The notes beneath the pieces are model-generated. The model was not told the DNA's origin and ran no database searches. It saw only the letters and a list, made by a program, of their open reading frames with translations. Positions 40,869 through 50,059 of a DNA stretch of 52,801 bases are shown here, in pieces (positions within the stretch are counted from its first letter, which is position 1; each line of letters starts with the position of its first letter). This DNA comes from Acetivibrio sp964466645 (GTDB lineage: Bacteria > Bacillota > Clostridia > Acetivibrionales > Acetivibrionaceae). The stretch spans positions 1-52,801 of the forward strand of contig CAYXPB010000003.1 in NCBI GenBank assembly GCA_964466645.1. Direction: 5' to 3'. Made by a program: the position numbers and the translations under genes.

Positions 40869-42041
40869 TTATATTCTAGCAACACCAGATTTTTTAGCAG
40901 CTTCTTTAACAGCTTCTGCAACAATAGAAGCAACTCTAAGATCAAATGGTGCGGGAATTACGTAATCCGGTTTCAAGTCTTCATCACTAACGAGAGATGC
41001 TATAGCTTTTGCAGCTGCGATCTTCATTTCATCGTTAATATCACTTGCTCTTACATCAAGAGTACCTCTGAAAAGGCCTGGGAAAGCGAGTACGTTGTTG
41101 ATTTGGTTTGCAAAGTCTGAACGACCTGTTCCTATAACTTTTGCACCAGCTTCTTTAGCATCATCAGGCATTATTTCAGGATTTGGGTTTGCCATAGCAA
41201 AGATTATTGCGTCTTTTGCCATGTTTTTAACCATTTCCTTAGATACCACGTTTTCAGCTGAAACACCTACGAAAACGTCTGCACCTACAAGAACATCTTT
41301 TAATGTACCTTTAACTTTATCAAGGTTGGAAATTTTAGCCATTTCTTCTTTTTCAGCATTAAGGTTTTCTCTACCTTCGTATATAGCGCCTTTTGTATCG
41401 CAAAGAATTACCTTTTTAAGTCCCATGCTCATCAAAAGTTTTGTTATTGCTATACCTGCTGCACCTGAACCGTTAACAACTACAGATATATCGTTTATAT
41501 TTTTTTTGACGACTTTTAATGCGTTAAGCATTGCAGCAACTGTAACAATAGCTGTTCCATGCTGATCATCATGGAAAATAGGAATATCACATTCAGCTTT
41601 AAGTCTTCTTTCAATTTCAAAACATCTTGGAGCTGAAATATCTTCTAGATTAATTCCACCGAAACTACCGGCAAGAAGTTTTACAGTATTAACTATTTCA
41701 TCAACACTTTTTGTTCTAACGCAAAGAGGGAAAGCATCTACATTTCCAAAAGTTTTAAAGAGAACACATTTACCTTCCATAACAGGCATACCTGCTTCAG
41801 GACCTATATCTCCAAGACCGAGAACAGCTGTACCGTCAGTAATAACAGCAACTAAGTTTCCTCTTCTTGTCAAGTTATAGGATAAATCCACATCTTTTTG
41901 TATAGCAAGACAAGGCTCAGCAACACCAGGAGTGTATGCTAAAGATAAATCGTCTTTTGTCTTAACTGGTACTGAACTTATTACCTCGATTTTGCCTTTC
42001 CATTCATTATGAAGTCTCAAAGACTCTTTTCTATAATCCAT
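40869..42041 (-). CDS. Malic enzyme (oxaloacetate-decarboxylating malate dehydrogenase)
   Basis: Converts malate to pyruvate and CO2 while reducing NAD(P). The short bacterial form (390 residues) has SLAYTPGVAEPC, the catalytic/metal region ITDGTAVLGLGDIGPEAGMPVMEGK, the metal ligands in EDISAPRCFEIE and FHDDQHGT, and the Rossmann motif VVNGSGAAGIA. ANPNPEIMPDDA is also typical. It lies 36 bp downstream of mdh on the same strand and is almost certainly co-transcribed. Together they form the malate shunt from oxaloacetate to pyruvate. Cofactor choice (NADP in C. thermocellum) cannot be settled from sequence here. AGGAGG precedes the ATG. Confidence 0.92.
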   Translation of the reverse strand: MDYRKESLRLHNEWKGKIEVISSVPVKTKDDLSLAYTPGVAEPCLAIQKDVDLSYNLTRRGNLVAVITDGTAVLGLGDIGPEAGMPVMEGKCVLFKTFGNVDAFPLCVRTKSVDEIVNTVKLLAGSFGGINLEDISAPRCFEIERRLKAECDIPIFHDDQHGTAIVTVAAMLNALKVVKKNINDISVVVNGSGAAGIAITKLLMSMGLKKVILCDTKGAIYEGRENLNAEKEEMAKISNLDKVKGTLKDVLVGADVFVGVSAENVVSKEMVKNMAKDAIIFAMANPNPEIMPDDAKEAGAKVIGTGRSDFANQINNVLAFPGLFRGTLDVRASDINDEMKIAAAKAIASLVSDEDLKPDYVIPAPFDLRVASIVAEAVKEAAKKSGVARI

Positions 42042-42077
42042 GATTATAAAACCTCCTGTTTAATATCTTTATTTAAA

Positions 42078-43028
42078 TTATATATTTTTTACTTCGTTTA
42101 AAACAGATCTTACACTTTCAGCGGAAGCAATTAATGCTTCTTCTTCTTCAGTTGAAAGGACAAGTGGTATAATACTTTGTACTCCCTCAGAATTAACGAT
42201 TGAAGGAAGACTTAAAGCTACGTCTTTAATTCCGTAGTTTCCGTCGATTACACTACCTACTGTTCTGATAGTATTTTGATTTTTTAGAAGAGTTTCAACT
42301 ATTGCACTGACTGTGATTGCAATTGCATAGTAGGTAGCACCTTTGTTCTTAATTATTTCAGCACCTGCTTTTTTTACTTCTTCAGCAATTGTTATTTTTT
42401 CTTCAGAAGTAAAAATACCACCTGGAGTTTGAGAATATTCACCAATATTTTGTCCCGCTATATGTGTAGCGCTCCATGCAGGAAGCTGTGAATCACCATG
42501 TTCTCCAATGATATAACCATGTACATTTCTAACATCAACGTTAAGTTTTTTACTTAAGAGATATCTGAATCTTGAACTGTCAAGGACAGTACCAGAACCC
42601 ATGACTCTGCCGCTTGGAAGGCCAGACCATTTTGTAATCATGTAAGTAAGAATGTCAACTGGATTAGAAACTACAAGGATTACTCCGTGATTATAATGCT
42701 TCATAATATTTGATGTTATTTCTTTTGCTATTGATACGTTTTTTCTTGCAAGGTCAAGACGTGTTTCGCCAGGTTTTCTATTTGCACCTGCTGTGATAAT
42801 GATTACATCACAGTCTTTAACATCGGAGTAATCTCCAGAATAGACTGCCATTTGACCAACGAATGAAATACCATGGTTTATATCCAAGGCTTCACCATAA
42901 GCTTTTTCATTGTTTACATCAATTAATACTACTTCTGTTGCCATCTGCTGTAGGGACATAGCGAAAGCTGTTGAAGCACCAACAAACCCTGCACCTATTA
43001 TAGCAACTTTTGACTTGCTTTTAATCAT
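42078..43028 (-). CDS. mdh: Malate dehydrogenase (LDH-like family)
   Basis: Reduces oxaloacetate to malate with NADH. The fold is LDH/MDH with VAIIGAGFVGASTA at the N-terminus and the catalytic His in GYIIGEHGDSQLP. The specificity loop reads TAGANRKPGETR: the residue equivalent to position 102 of Bacillus LDH is Arg, as in malate dehydrogenases, not the Gln of lactate dehydrogenases. With the malic enzyme next to it this supports malate, although general annotation could call it L-lactate dehydrogenase. Length is 316 residues; GGAGG lies 6 nt before the ATG. Confidence 0.85.
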   Translation of the reverse strand: MIKSKSKVAIIGAGFVGASTAFAMSLQQMATEVVLIDVNNEKAYGEALDINHGISFVGQMAVYSGDYSDVKDCDVIIITAGANRKPGETRLDLARKNVSIAKEITSNIMKHYNHGVILVVSNPVDILTYMITKWSGLPSGRVMGSGTVLDSSRFRYLLSKKLNVDVRNVHGYIIGEHGDSQLPAWSATHIAGQNIGEYSQTPGGIFTSEEKITIAEEVKKAGAEIIKNKGATYYAIAITVSAIVETLLKNQNTIRTVGSVIDGNYGIKDVALSLPSIVNSEGVQSIIPLVLSTEEEEALIASAESVRSVLNEVKNI

Positions 43029-43264
43029 AATTTACCTCCAACTTGAAATTAATATTTATCGCATAGATATAAAAAGTGTTTGTTTTTTTATTAGTACACA
43101 AAATGCGCATAGTTAACATTTTAACATACTTTTTTTTAAAAGTATAAACCGGAATATTGCGAAATTTCAGTGAATTTGTCCAAAATTAGCAGAATTCTTA
43201 ATCTGTATCAATATAAAAGCTTCTATCTCAATGTGACTTGAAACTGTGTTAGTATACTGTTTTT

Positions 43265-43309
43265 AGTATGCATACTTTTGTTTAGGGTATTTTTAAAAAT
43301 AACCTAAAC
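43265..43309. repeat. Two adjacent palindromes between mdh and pilT
   Basis: AGTATGCATACT (43265-43276) is a perfect 12-bp palindrome. It is followed by a 30-bp near-perfect palindrome: GTTTAGG (43280-43286), then TATTTTTAAAAATA, then CCTAAAC (43303-43309). They lie in the 498-bp gap between divergent genes. A segment around 43340-43380 (TTTTGAAATA..ACCAG..TTTTAGAAA) loosely resembles the MITE ends, so this may be a decayed copy. They could equally be regulator sites. Confidence 0.5.
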
Positions 43310-43526
43310 GATATTTTGGCTCAAAGCCCATAAAATCATAGTTTTGAAATAGGAATCAACCAGCTATATTTTTAGAAATAAACTTATTAAAAAAACCAGA
43401 TATAAACTTATAGACGATTTTTTACGATATATAATTATATTTACGAAAAAATGTTAATCAATCTTAAATTCACTTTCACGTCCGGACACATTCCAACATT
43501 ACTAAAACAAAAAATAGGAGGACCAT

Positions 43527-44606
43527 ATGGCGATTGAATTAACTTCGTTGTTTAAAATGGCTGTAGAATTAAAAGCTTCTGATTTACATCTCACTGTCGG
43601 AAGAGCTCCTTCATTCAGGGTTAATGGCAATTTACGAGAAATTGATGCACCAAAATTAACAAGGGAAGACACAATACAGTATGCAAAAGCTTGTATGGAG
43701 GATGAGAAATTTGAGCATTTGATGACTTTTGGAGAGGTTGACTTCTCGATGACCGTGCCTGAGGTTTCAAGGTTCAGAGTTAATGCATTTTTGCAGAGGA
43801 CTTCTGTATCTATGGTATTTAGAACTTTGGCTTCCAATATTCCTACCATTGATTCGCTGAATCTTCCACCGGTTATAAAGCAAATTTGTGAAATTAAAGA
43901 GGGCCTGATACTTGTAACAGGGCCCACAGGAAGTGGAAAGTCCACTACAATGGCATCCATTATAAACGAGATTAACGCAAGTCGTTACGGACACATTTTA
44001 ACACTTGAAGACCCTATAGAGTATATTTTTAAACACAATAAATGCATTGTTAACCAGAGGGAAATCGGAAATGACAGCAAAACCTATGAAAGCGCTTTAA
44101 GAGCTGCATTGAGAGAGGATCCGGATGTTATATATATTGGTGAGATGCGGGATGTGGAGTCAATAAGTATAGCAGTTACTGCAGCCGAAACTGGACACCT
44201 TGTTCTTTCTACGCTTCATACTTTAGGCGCTGCGAAAACATTAGACAGATTAATAGATGTATTTCCGCCACATCAGCAGCAGCAGATAAGGGTTCAGGTT
44301 TCAACAGCATTAAAGGCTGTAATATCACAAAGGTTAATACCTGAAGCTAGTGGTAAAGGAAGAGTTGCTGCCCATGAAATCATGATTGTTACACGGGCAA
44401 TAAGCAATCTTATCAGGGAAGGGAAGTCACAAAGCATCAACACGTGTATTCAGACCGGAGGAAACATTGGAATGCAAATGTTGGACAAATGTATAGGAGA
44501 CCTCTTTATACAAAACAGAATAACGAAAGAGGATGCAGTGGAGTTCTGTGTTGATAAGGATGGAATGCAAAATTACCTTGAAGTAGCTCAAAGAGGAAAG
44601 ATCTAG
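43527..44606 (+). CDS. pilT: Type IV pilus retraction ATPase PilT
   Basis: Hexameric ATPase that drives pilus depolymerisation at the inner face of the membrane. The N-terminal PAS-like domain has ASDLHLTVGRAPSFRVNG. Walker A is GPTGSGKST (132-140), the Asp box is LTLEDPIEYI, Walker B is DPDVIYIGEMRD, and the His box is GHLVLSTLHT. The C-terminal AIRNLIREGK-type signature appears as AISNLIREGK. Length is 359, near normal. A strong AGGAGG precedes the ATG. No other pilus gene is nearby and it ends at its own terminator, so pilus assembly genes must lie elsewhere. Confidence 0.93.
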   Translation: MAIELTSLFKMAVELKASDLHLTVGRAPSFRVNGNLREIDAPKLTREDTIQYAKACMEDEKFEHLMTFGEVDFSMTVPEVSRFRVNAFLQRTSVSMVFRTLASNIPTIDSLNLPPVIKQICEIKEGLILVTGPTGSGKSTTMASIINEINASRYGHILTLEDPIEYIFKHNKCIVNQREIGNDSKTYESALRAALREDPDVIYIGEMRDVESISIAVTAAETGHLVLSTLHTLGAAKTLDRLIDVFPPHQQQQIRVQVSTALKAVISQRLIPEASGKGRVAAHEIMIVTRAISNLIREGKSQSINTCIQTGGNIGMQMLDKCIGDLFIQNRITKEDAVEFCVDKDGMQNYLEVAQRGKI

Positions 44607-44618
44607 GATTAGAGTTTT

Positions 44619-44663
44619 AAATACGCGATGGAATGCAAAATTTCCATCGCGTATTTTTTTATA
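44619..44663 (+). terminator. Terminator of pilT
   Basis: Perfect 15-bp stem AAATACGCGATGGAA (44619-44633) / TTCCATCGCGTATTT (44642-44656), followed by T4 and A. Confidence 0.9.
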
Positions 44664-44698
44664 GTATATCTTTTCTATGCCCCCACTAAGTGGGATTA

Positions 44699-44853
44699 AG
44701 GTGTTTAAAAAAATTCATTAGTCAATGTATATAGTTTCAACCCAATAATGAAGCTATAGAGCTTCAAACATAGGAACATTATTTTGCGACGCAAAAAATG
44801 TAAATCAACTTTTTTGAAAAACCCATTGACCAGTTATTTTTTAGGAATCACCT
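44699..44853. repeat. MITE-like palindromic element, intermediate copy
   Basis: A 155-bp element with terminal inverted repeats AGGTGTTTAAAAAAATTCATTAGTCAATG (left) and the complement of AGGTGATTCCTAAAAAATAACTGGTCAATG (right). The inner part has the palindrome GAAGCTATAGAGCTTC and the TTATTTTGCGACGCAAAAAATG segment, shared in reverse orientation with the 29867-30055 copy. It has no coding capacity and lies between pilT and the YaiI/YqxD-like gene. Confidence 0.75.
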
Positions 44854-44921
44854 AATTAGACAAAAGTAACTTATAATGATTATAATAGGATTAATATGAA
44901 TAGGAAAAAGGATTTGATAAA

Positions 44922-45356
44922 ATGAAAATACTTGTTGATGCTGATGCGTGTCCGGTAAAAAAAATTATAGTAAATATAGCTAAGGGAAAAAATATACATG
45001 TAATAATGCTTATTGATACAAGTCATGAGATTAATGACGGGTATTCTGAAGTAATAATTGTTGATAAAGCGAGAGATTCTGTAGATTTTGCCCTTGTAAA
45101 CAAAGTAGACAAAGGTGATATAGTAGTGACACAGGATTACGGTGTTGCAGCTATGGCCCTTGCTAAAGGAGCAAAAGCAATAAACCAGAATGGGTTGATC
45201 TACTCCGATGAAAATATGAATAAACTTTTATTTGAAAGGCATCTTTCTCAAAAGGTAAGAAGGTCTGGAAGTAGAGTATCGGGGCCAACAAAAAGAACAA
45301 AAGATCACGATGAAAAATTTGAAAAAGCTTTTATGTATCTGTTGAGTAGTTTTTAA
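44922..45356 (+). CDS. YaiI/YqxD family protein (DUF188)
   Basis: A 144-residue protein with the family hallmarks: the N-terminal VDADACPVK and the acidic VVTQDYGVAAMALAKGA that recall PIN-like nuclease folds, plus the basic RRSGSRVSGPTKRTKDH segment. It may be a nuclease-like protein; no function is established. AAAGGA lies 9 nt before the ATG. The next gene starts 50-60 bp downstream and may share its transcript. Confidence 0.85.
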   Translation: MKILVDADACPVKKIIVNIAKGKNIHVIMLIDTSHEINDGYSEVIIVDKARDSVDFALVNKVDKGDIVVTQDYGVAAMALAKGAKAINQNGLIYSDENMNKLLFERHLSQKVRRSGSRVSGPTKRTKDHDEKFEKAFMYLLSSF

Positions 45357-45414
45357 AATAGATATAGGCATTTTGGGTAGCATTCAATTGAGATTTGTTT
45401 AGGAGGAAATGGAC

Positions 45415-47145
45415 TTGAAGAACTTTATCAGAATACTAAAGCAGGCAAAACCATATTGGAAGCATTTGATCATAACAGGCATAAGTCTGCTTGTAATTAC
45501 GACACTTAATCTTGTTACTCCGTGGAAGGTAAGGGAATTGATCGAGGTACTGTCTAAGGGGCAAATTAGCGGTAAGATAACAATTATAAGAAATATTTCG
45601 ATTATATTAGTCGGAGCTTATATGGCTAGGGCAGTATTTACTTATTTATATCGTTACTTTAGCCATGTGGCAGCATGGAAATTGGTTGCAGACATGAGAG
45701 TATTGGTGTATGAACACTTGCAGAAGTTGTCATTGAGTTTTTATCAGGATAAACAGACAGGACAGCTTATGTCAAGGGCAATCAACGACACGGCAGCATT
45801 AGAGGTGCTTATAGCCCATGCAGTTCCAGATCTTGTTACCAATATACTTATTCTTATAGGAACCGGGACTTTATTATTTCTAATTAATCCGCTTTTAGCG
45901 GCACTTACGCTTATACCTATCCCTTTTTTAATTTTAGGTGGGGTTCTTTTTGTGAAAAAGATACGACCTAATTTCAGAAAAGCTCAGGCGACTTTAGGGG
46001 ATTTGAATGCAGTAGTACAAGACAACATATCAGGAATTAAAGAGATTCAGGTTTTTAATCAGCAGACCAGAGAAAGTAAAAGAGTTGAGAAGAGAGCAAA
46101 AAAGTATACTTCATCTATTCTAAGTGCTCTAAAACTAAGTGCCATGTTTCACCCTGTAGTTGAAATGGTGAGCTCATTAGGAACAGTTATTGTAGTTGCA
46201 TGCGGAGGATGGCTGGCCCTAAAGAATTATATATCAATAGCTGATATTGTTGGATTTATAATGTTTTTAGGACTTTTTTATCAACCTATAACTACACTTG
46301 CTAGAGTAATTGAAGATTTACAACAGGCTTCCGCAGGAGCAGAAAGGATTTTTGAACTTTTAGACACCGAGCCTGATATTGTTGACAATACAGATGCAAA
46401 GGAAATTGGAAGATCAAAAGGTGAAATTGCCTTTAGTAACGTCAGTTTTCATTATATCTCTGAAAGTCCTGTTTTAAAGAAAATAAGCTTTACAGCAAAA
46501 CCAGGGAAAATGATAGCACTAGTAGGACCCACCGGGGTTGGCAAAACAACAATTATAAGCCTTATTGCAAGGTTCTATGACCCTCTAGAGGGTAGGATAC
46601 TGATTGATGGTATAAACCTTAAAGATATAACTGTAGCTTCGCTTAGGAGCCAGATAAGCATTGTCCTGCAGGATATATTCCTTTTTAATGGAAGTGTAGC
46701 GGAGAATATAGCTTATGGGAGTAAAGAGGCATCAAATGATGATATAGTTAATGCGGCTAAAATTGCAAGGGCTCATGATTTTATTAATGAGTTGCCGGAA
46801 GGATATGATACCGTAATAGGGGAGAGGGGCGTAAAACTATCAGGGGGACAAAAACAGCGTCTTTCAATTGCACGAGCTGTTCTTCGAAACACACCGATTT
46901 TGATATTAGATGAAGCAACTGCTTCCGTAGATGTTCAGACAGAAATACAGATTCAGCAAGCTATACAGGAGTTGGCCGGAAGCCGAACCATTATTGTAAT
47001 CGCCCACAGGCTTTCTACTGTAAAACAGGCAGACCAAATCCTAGTATTGAAGGAAGGGGAAATTATTGAGTCCGGTACTCATGAGGAGCTTGTTAAGCAG
47101 GTTGGGTTGTACAGTCAGCTTTGTGAAGTGCAATTTGGGGGCTAA
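45415..47145 (+). CDS. ABC exporter, fused permease and ATPase (MdlB/MsbA-like)
   Basis: A half-transporter, expected to dimerise, with about six transmembrane helices (residues 15-310) followed by a nucleotide-binding domain. Walker A is GPTGVGKTT (about 371-379), the signature is LSGGQKQR, Walker B is ILILDEATASVD, and the H-loop lies in VIAHRLS. The substrate is unknown; relatives export lipids, peptides or drugs. The ATG at 45409 is only 2 nt from AGGAGG, while the TTG at 45415 is 8 nt away, so the TTG is preferred. Its stop TAA overlaps the stop of the convergent response regulator. Confidence 0.88.
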   Translation: MKNFIRILKQAKPYWKHLIITGISLLVITTLNLVTPWKVRELIEVLSKGQISGKITIIRNISIILVGAYMARAVFTYLYRYFSHVAAWKLVADMRVLVYEHLQKLSLSFYQDKQTGQLMSRAINDTAALEVLIAHAVPDLVTNILILIGTGTLLFLINPLLAALTLIPIPFLILGGVLFVKKIRPNFRKAQATLGDLNAVVQDNISGIKEIQVFNQQTRESKRVEKRAKKYTSSILSALKLSAMFHPVVEMVSSLGTVIVVACGGWLALKNYISIADIVGFIMFLGLFYQPITTLARVIEDLQQASAGAERIFELLDTEPDIVDNTDAKEIGRSKGEIAFSNVSFHYISESPVLKKISFTAKPGKMIALVGPTGVGKTTIISLIARFYDPLEGRILIDGINLKDITVASLRSQISIVLQDIFLFNGSVAENIAYGSKEASNDDIVNAAKIARAHDFINELPEGYDTVIGERGVKLSGGQKQRLSIARAVLRNTPILILDEATASVDVQTEIQIQQAIQELAGSRTIIVIAHRLSTVKQADQILVLKEGEIIESGTHEELVKQVGLYSQLCEVQFGG

Positions 47146-47837
47146 ACTCTGAATCTATAACCGGCACCCCAAACGGTTTCAATATATTGAGGGTTGGATG
47201 GATCCGATTCGATTTTTTCCCTGATTCTTGCTATATGTACCGTAACAGTTGCGGCATCTCCTAAAGAATCCAAACCCCATATGCGTTCGAATAACTCCTC
47301 ACGCCCAAAAACTCTGTTGGGATTTTGGATCATAAATAAAAGAAGTTCATACTCCTTTTGTGCCATATTGATTTCTTTACCGTTTACAAATATTCTTCTT
47401 GAGTCTTTTTGAATTTCAAGACCTCTAACGCTAAAGGTTTCTGTTTGGATTTCGTTTGAATACTTGCTTTTAAGTCTCTCATACTTCGATATATGGGCAT
47501 TTACTCTAGCGACAAGTTCTCCAGGACTGAAGGGTTTTGTTATATAATCATCTGCGCCAAGGCCTAGCCCTCTAATCTTATCGATTTCTTCTTTTTTTGC
47601 CGATACAAGCAAGATAGGTATATCTTTTGTGTCACGGACGCGCTTAAGTATTTCAAACCCATCTATACCAGGGAGCATGATATCTAAAATCAAAAGATCA
47701 AAATCTTCTTCTTTAATACAATTTAAGCCACTTACCCCTTCTCGGCATATCTTAACTGAAAAGCCGTTTATCTCAAGATAGTCTTTTTCAAGTTCTCCTA
47801 TACTCTGATCATCTTCAACAATAAGTACTTTTTTCAT
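47142..47837 (-). CDS. OmpR-family response regulator
   Basis: A 231-residue DNA-binding response regulator. The receiver domain has the acidic pair VEDD, the phospho-acceptor Asp in LLILDIMLP, and Lys in ITKPFSP. A winged helix follows (about 130-231, DAATVTVHIARIREKI and VWGAGYRFRV). It is translated from the ATG at 47837, 1 nt after the stop codon of the kinase gene; an upstream GTG at 47849 is open but has a poorer fit. It is the last gene of the four-gene ABC / two-component operon. The target is probably the transporter of the same operon. Confidence 0.92.
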   Translation of the reverse strand: MKKVLIVEDDQSIGELEKDYLEINGFSVKICREGVSGLNCIKEEDFDLLILDIMLPGIDGFEILKRVRDTKDIPILLVSAKKEEIDKIRGLGLGADDYITKPFSPGELVARVNAHISKYERLKSKYSNEIQTETFSVRGLEIQKDSRRIFVNGKEINMAQKEYELLLFMIQNPNRVFGREELFERIWGLDSLGDAATVTVHIARIREKIESDPSNPQYIETVWGAGYRFRV

Positions 47838-47838
47838 T

Positions 47839-49287
47839 TCAATTCTCACCTTCCAATATTTTTTTCAGGGACATCATTATGCTTGTACCCTCATTTTCAA
47901 CACTCCTAACCCATATTAAACCGCCATGTCCTTCGATTATCTGTTTTGCAATAGCAAGACCTAATCCGCTTCCTTTCATTTTACTTCTTGCAGAATCTGC
48001 ACGGTAGAAACGGCCAAATATATGAGGGAGGTCTTCTTTGGCTATGCCTGTTCCATTATCTGAAGTTTCAATTATTACTGTTTTGTTGGTTTCTCTAAGT
48101 ATTATCAAGATTTCTCCTTCGCTTTTGTTCATATATTTCTTGGAATTATCAATAATATTGGTGATAACTCTCCTTAGCCGCTCTCTGTCAATCATAACGT
48201 AGGTTTCTTCATTAAGACTATTTTGAAATTTAAGTTTTATGTTGAATTTTTCTAATTCGGGTTCGTTTTCCATTATGCAGTATTCAAAATATTTCACTAC
48301 ATCAGTTTTTTCAAAATCAAAGGGAATTTGCTTTAAATCGAGTTTTGAGTACAAAAGTAAATCATCTATCATTGAATCAACCTGGACAGCTTTTGAATGT
48401 ATGGTATGCAGGTATTTGTCAACTTTTTCAGGGCTGTTGGCAACACCATCAAAAATACCTTCCACATATCCTTTAATAGATGTTATTGGAGTTTTTAGGT
48501 CATGAGATATGCTGGAAACAAGCATTTTTCTGTTATCGTCATATTTCATTTGTGTATATACAGATTCTTTAAGTTTAAGTCTCATTTGTTCAAAGGATTT
48601 GCACAAGGCTCTGATTTCTTGGTCACCATCTTCAATAACTTCATAATCAAGGTTGCCACGGCTAATCTCACCGGCAGCATCTTGGAGCTTTTTAAGGGGT
48701 GCAAGTATTCCTTTAGAAGAATTAATTGAAATAAGTACATTAGTTATTAAAAAGGAGACAAGAAAGAATCCCATAGAAAAGTACAAAAGCTTTTCTGAAG
48801 CAGAAGCTTCTTTACCTATAGGAGCAAGGAGAATAGCCCAACCATCAATTCCATCGCTAAATTTTATTGGTAGAACTTTGACTATATATGAGCCATCATT
48901 TAATTCCACGGACTTATTTAGTAGATTCTTCTTTTTCGCTTCAACGCATTTCTCTATTTCTATAGGATTTATTGTTTTAGTTGAGAAAACAATGTCATAC
49001 TTTTTCAACACTACTATACAAGCATTTAGCTCTCTTAATTTTTCCGAAAGATATTGTTGGAAATCCTTTTGCAAAAGTTTTTCCGGATTGCCCTTTAACA
49101 GATTACCGTCAGCCGTAAAAAACTCATATTGTATATCTGTGAGGTTTTGAATGCTATCATAGCTTAAGTCTGCATTGAAAACATAAGAACTTATAAAAAT
49201 AAACACAAAAGAAGCTATAATGGTTATCAAAACCGGTATAGCTACTATTGCAGCATTTTGTATAATTAGTCGCTTTTTTAGACTCAT
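47839..49287 (-). CDS. HAMP-domain sensor histidine kinase
   Basis: Membrane sensor, 482 residues. Helix 1 lies at about 12-36, an extracytoplasmic domain of about 130 residues follows, and helix 2 lies at about 167-188. Then come HAMP (about 190-240), HisKA with SSISHDLKTPITS as phospho-acceptor region, and HATPase with NIIDNSKKYM, DNGTGIAKEDLPHIFGRF and GSGLGLAIAKQI. The extracytoplasmic domain is large, unlike the BceS/intramembrane type, so the signal is probably a direct extracellular ligand. It lies 19 bp after the permease gene. AGGGTG precedes the ATG. Confidence 0.92.
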   Translation of the reverse strand: MSLKKRLIIQNAAIVAIPVLITIIASFVFIFISSYVFNADLSYDSIQNLTDIQYEFFTADGNLLKGNPEKLLQKDFQQYLSEKLRELNACIVVLKKYDIVFSTKTINPIEIEKCVEAKKKNLLNKSVELNDGSYIVKVLPIKFSDGIDGWAILLAPIGKEASASEKLLYFSMGFFLVSFLITNVLISINSSKGILAPLKKLQDAAGEISRGNLDYEVIEDGDQEIRALCKSFEQMRLKLKESVYTQMKYDDNRKMLVSSISHDLKTPITSIKGYVEGIFDGVANSPEKVDKYLHTIHSKAVQVDSMIDDLLLYSKLDLKQIPFDFEKTDVVKYFEYCIMENEPELEKFNIKLKFQNSLNEETYVMIDRERLRRVITNIIDNSKKYMNKSEGEILIILRETNKTVIIETSDNGTGIAKEDLPHIFGRFYRADSARSKMKGSGLGLAIAKQIIEGHGGLIWVRSVENEGTSIMMSLKKILEGEN

Positions 49288-49306
49288 AAATTCACCCTTT
49301 TATATA

Positions 49307-50059
49307 TCATAGATCTCTTTTGTCAAAGAGGTAGTAACCTCCTGTGAAGAATATTATACCATATCCTGCCATGATTAAAAATTCTCTTGTGATTTTAGTC
49401 ATAAGCATTGTATCTGACACCCAATGCATATGCCAGTCAAGCATGGAGGTTATAAATAAACTCGAATAAGGCGAAAATATCTTACCCATTACAAAGCTTA
49501 TCATATACAGCATTATCGAAAGAAAAAATACTGCAGAACCACTTCTTAAAATATTTGAAAAAAGTACAACTACCAAAGCCAAAATCATAATGGGTAAAAG
49601 GGTGACGATGTAAGAAATAAGAATTCTTATTACTCCAATAAATGTAATTGAAGTGAAATTACAAATAATTCCTACAATAGTCGATAAAATCATTACTGCT
49701 AGAAGATTAACCATCACAAAGAAGGCAATAGCTGTTATTTTTGCTGAGAATAATTTAAATCTTGACACGGGTCTGGTTAAGGTGATCTTCATAGTGTTAT
49801 GTGAAAATTCACCTGAAAATAAATCTATAGCTACAAGTGTTGTGAATAAGGGGAGTAAAGTATTAGCAAGTACGGATAAAACCGATATGGGAAAGACGGT
49901 GCTCTCTTTAAAAACCCCTACACCAACAGTGCTCATGCCAACTGATATAAGTTTTCCAATTGCAATTACAGCTACCGAAATGATTAGTACAACTATCATC
50001 TTTTTCTTTTTATACATTTTTTCTATTTCATTTATAACTGTTGCTTTAAATCCTTCCAT
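49307..50059 (-). CDS. ABC-2 type transporter permease
   Basis: A 250-residue protein with six predicted helices. The LFSGEFSHNTMKITLTRPVSRFKLF segment is typical of ABC-2 permeases that work with BcrA-type ATPases. The frame extends to 50092, but the ATG at 50059 has GTGAGG 9 nt upstream and starts MEGFKATVINEIEK, the usual beginning. It overlaps the ATPase gene by 14 bp. The substrate is unknown; related systems export or resist peptide antibiotics. Confidence 0.85.
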   Translation of the reverse strand: MEGFKATVINEIEKMYKKKKMIVVLIISVAVIAIGKLISVGMSTVGVGVFKESTVFPISVLSVLANTLLPLFTTLVAIDLFSGEFSHNTMKITLTRPVSRFKLFSAKITAIAFFVMVNLLAVMILSTIVGIICNFTSITFIGVIRILISYIVTLLPIMILALVVVLFSNILRSGSAVFFLSIMLYMISFVMGKIFSPYSSLFITSMLDWHMHWVSDTMLMTKITREFLIMAGYGIIFFTGGYYLFDKRDL

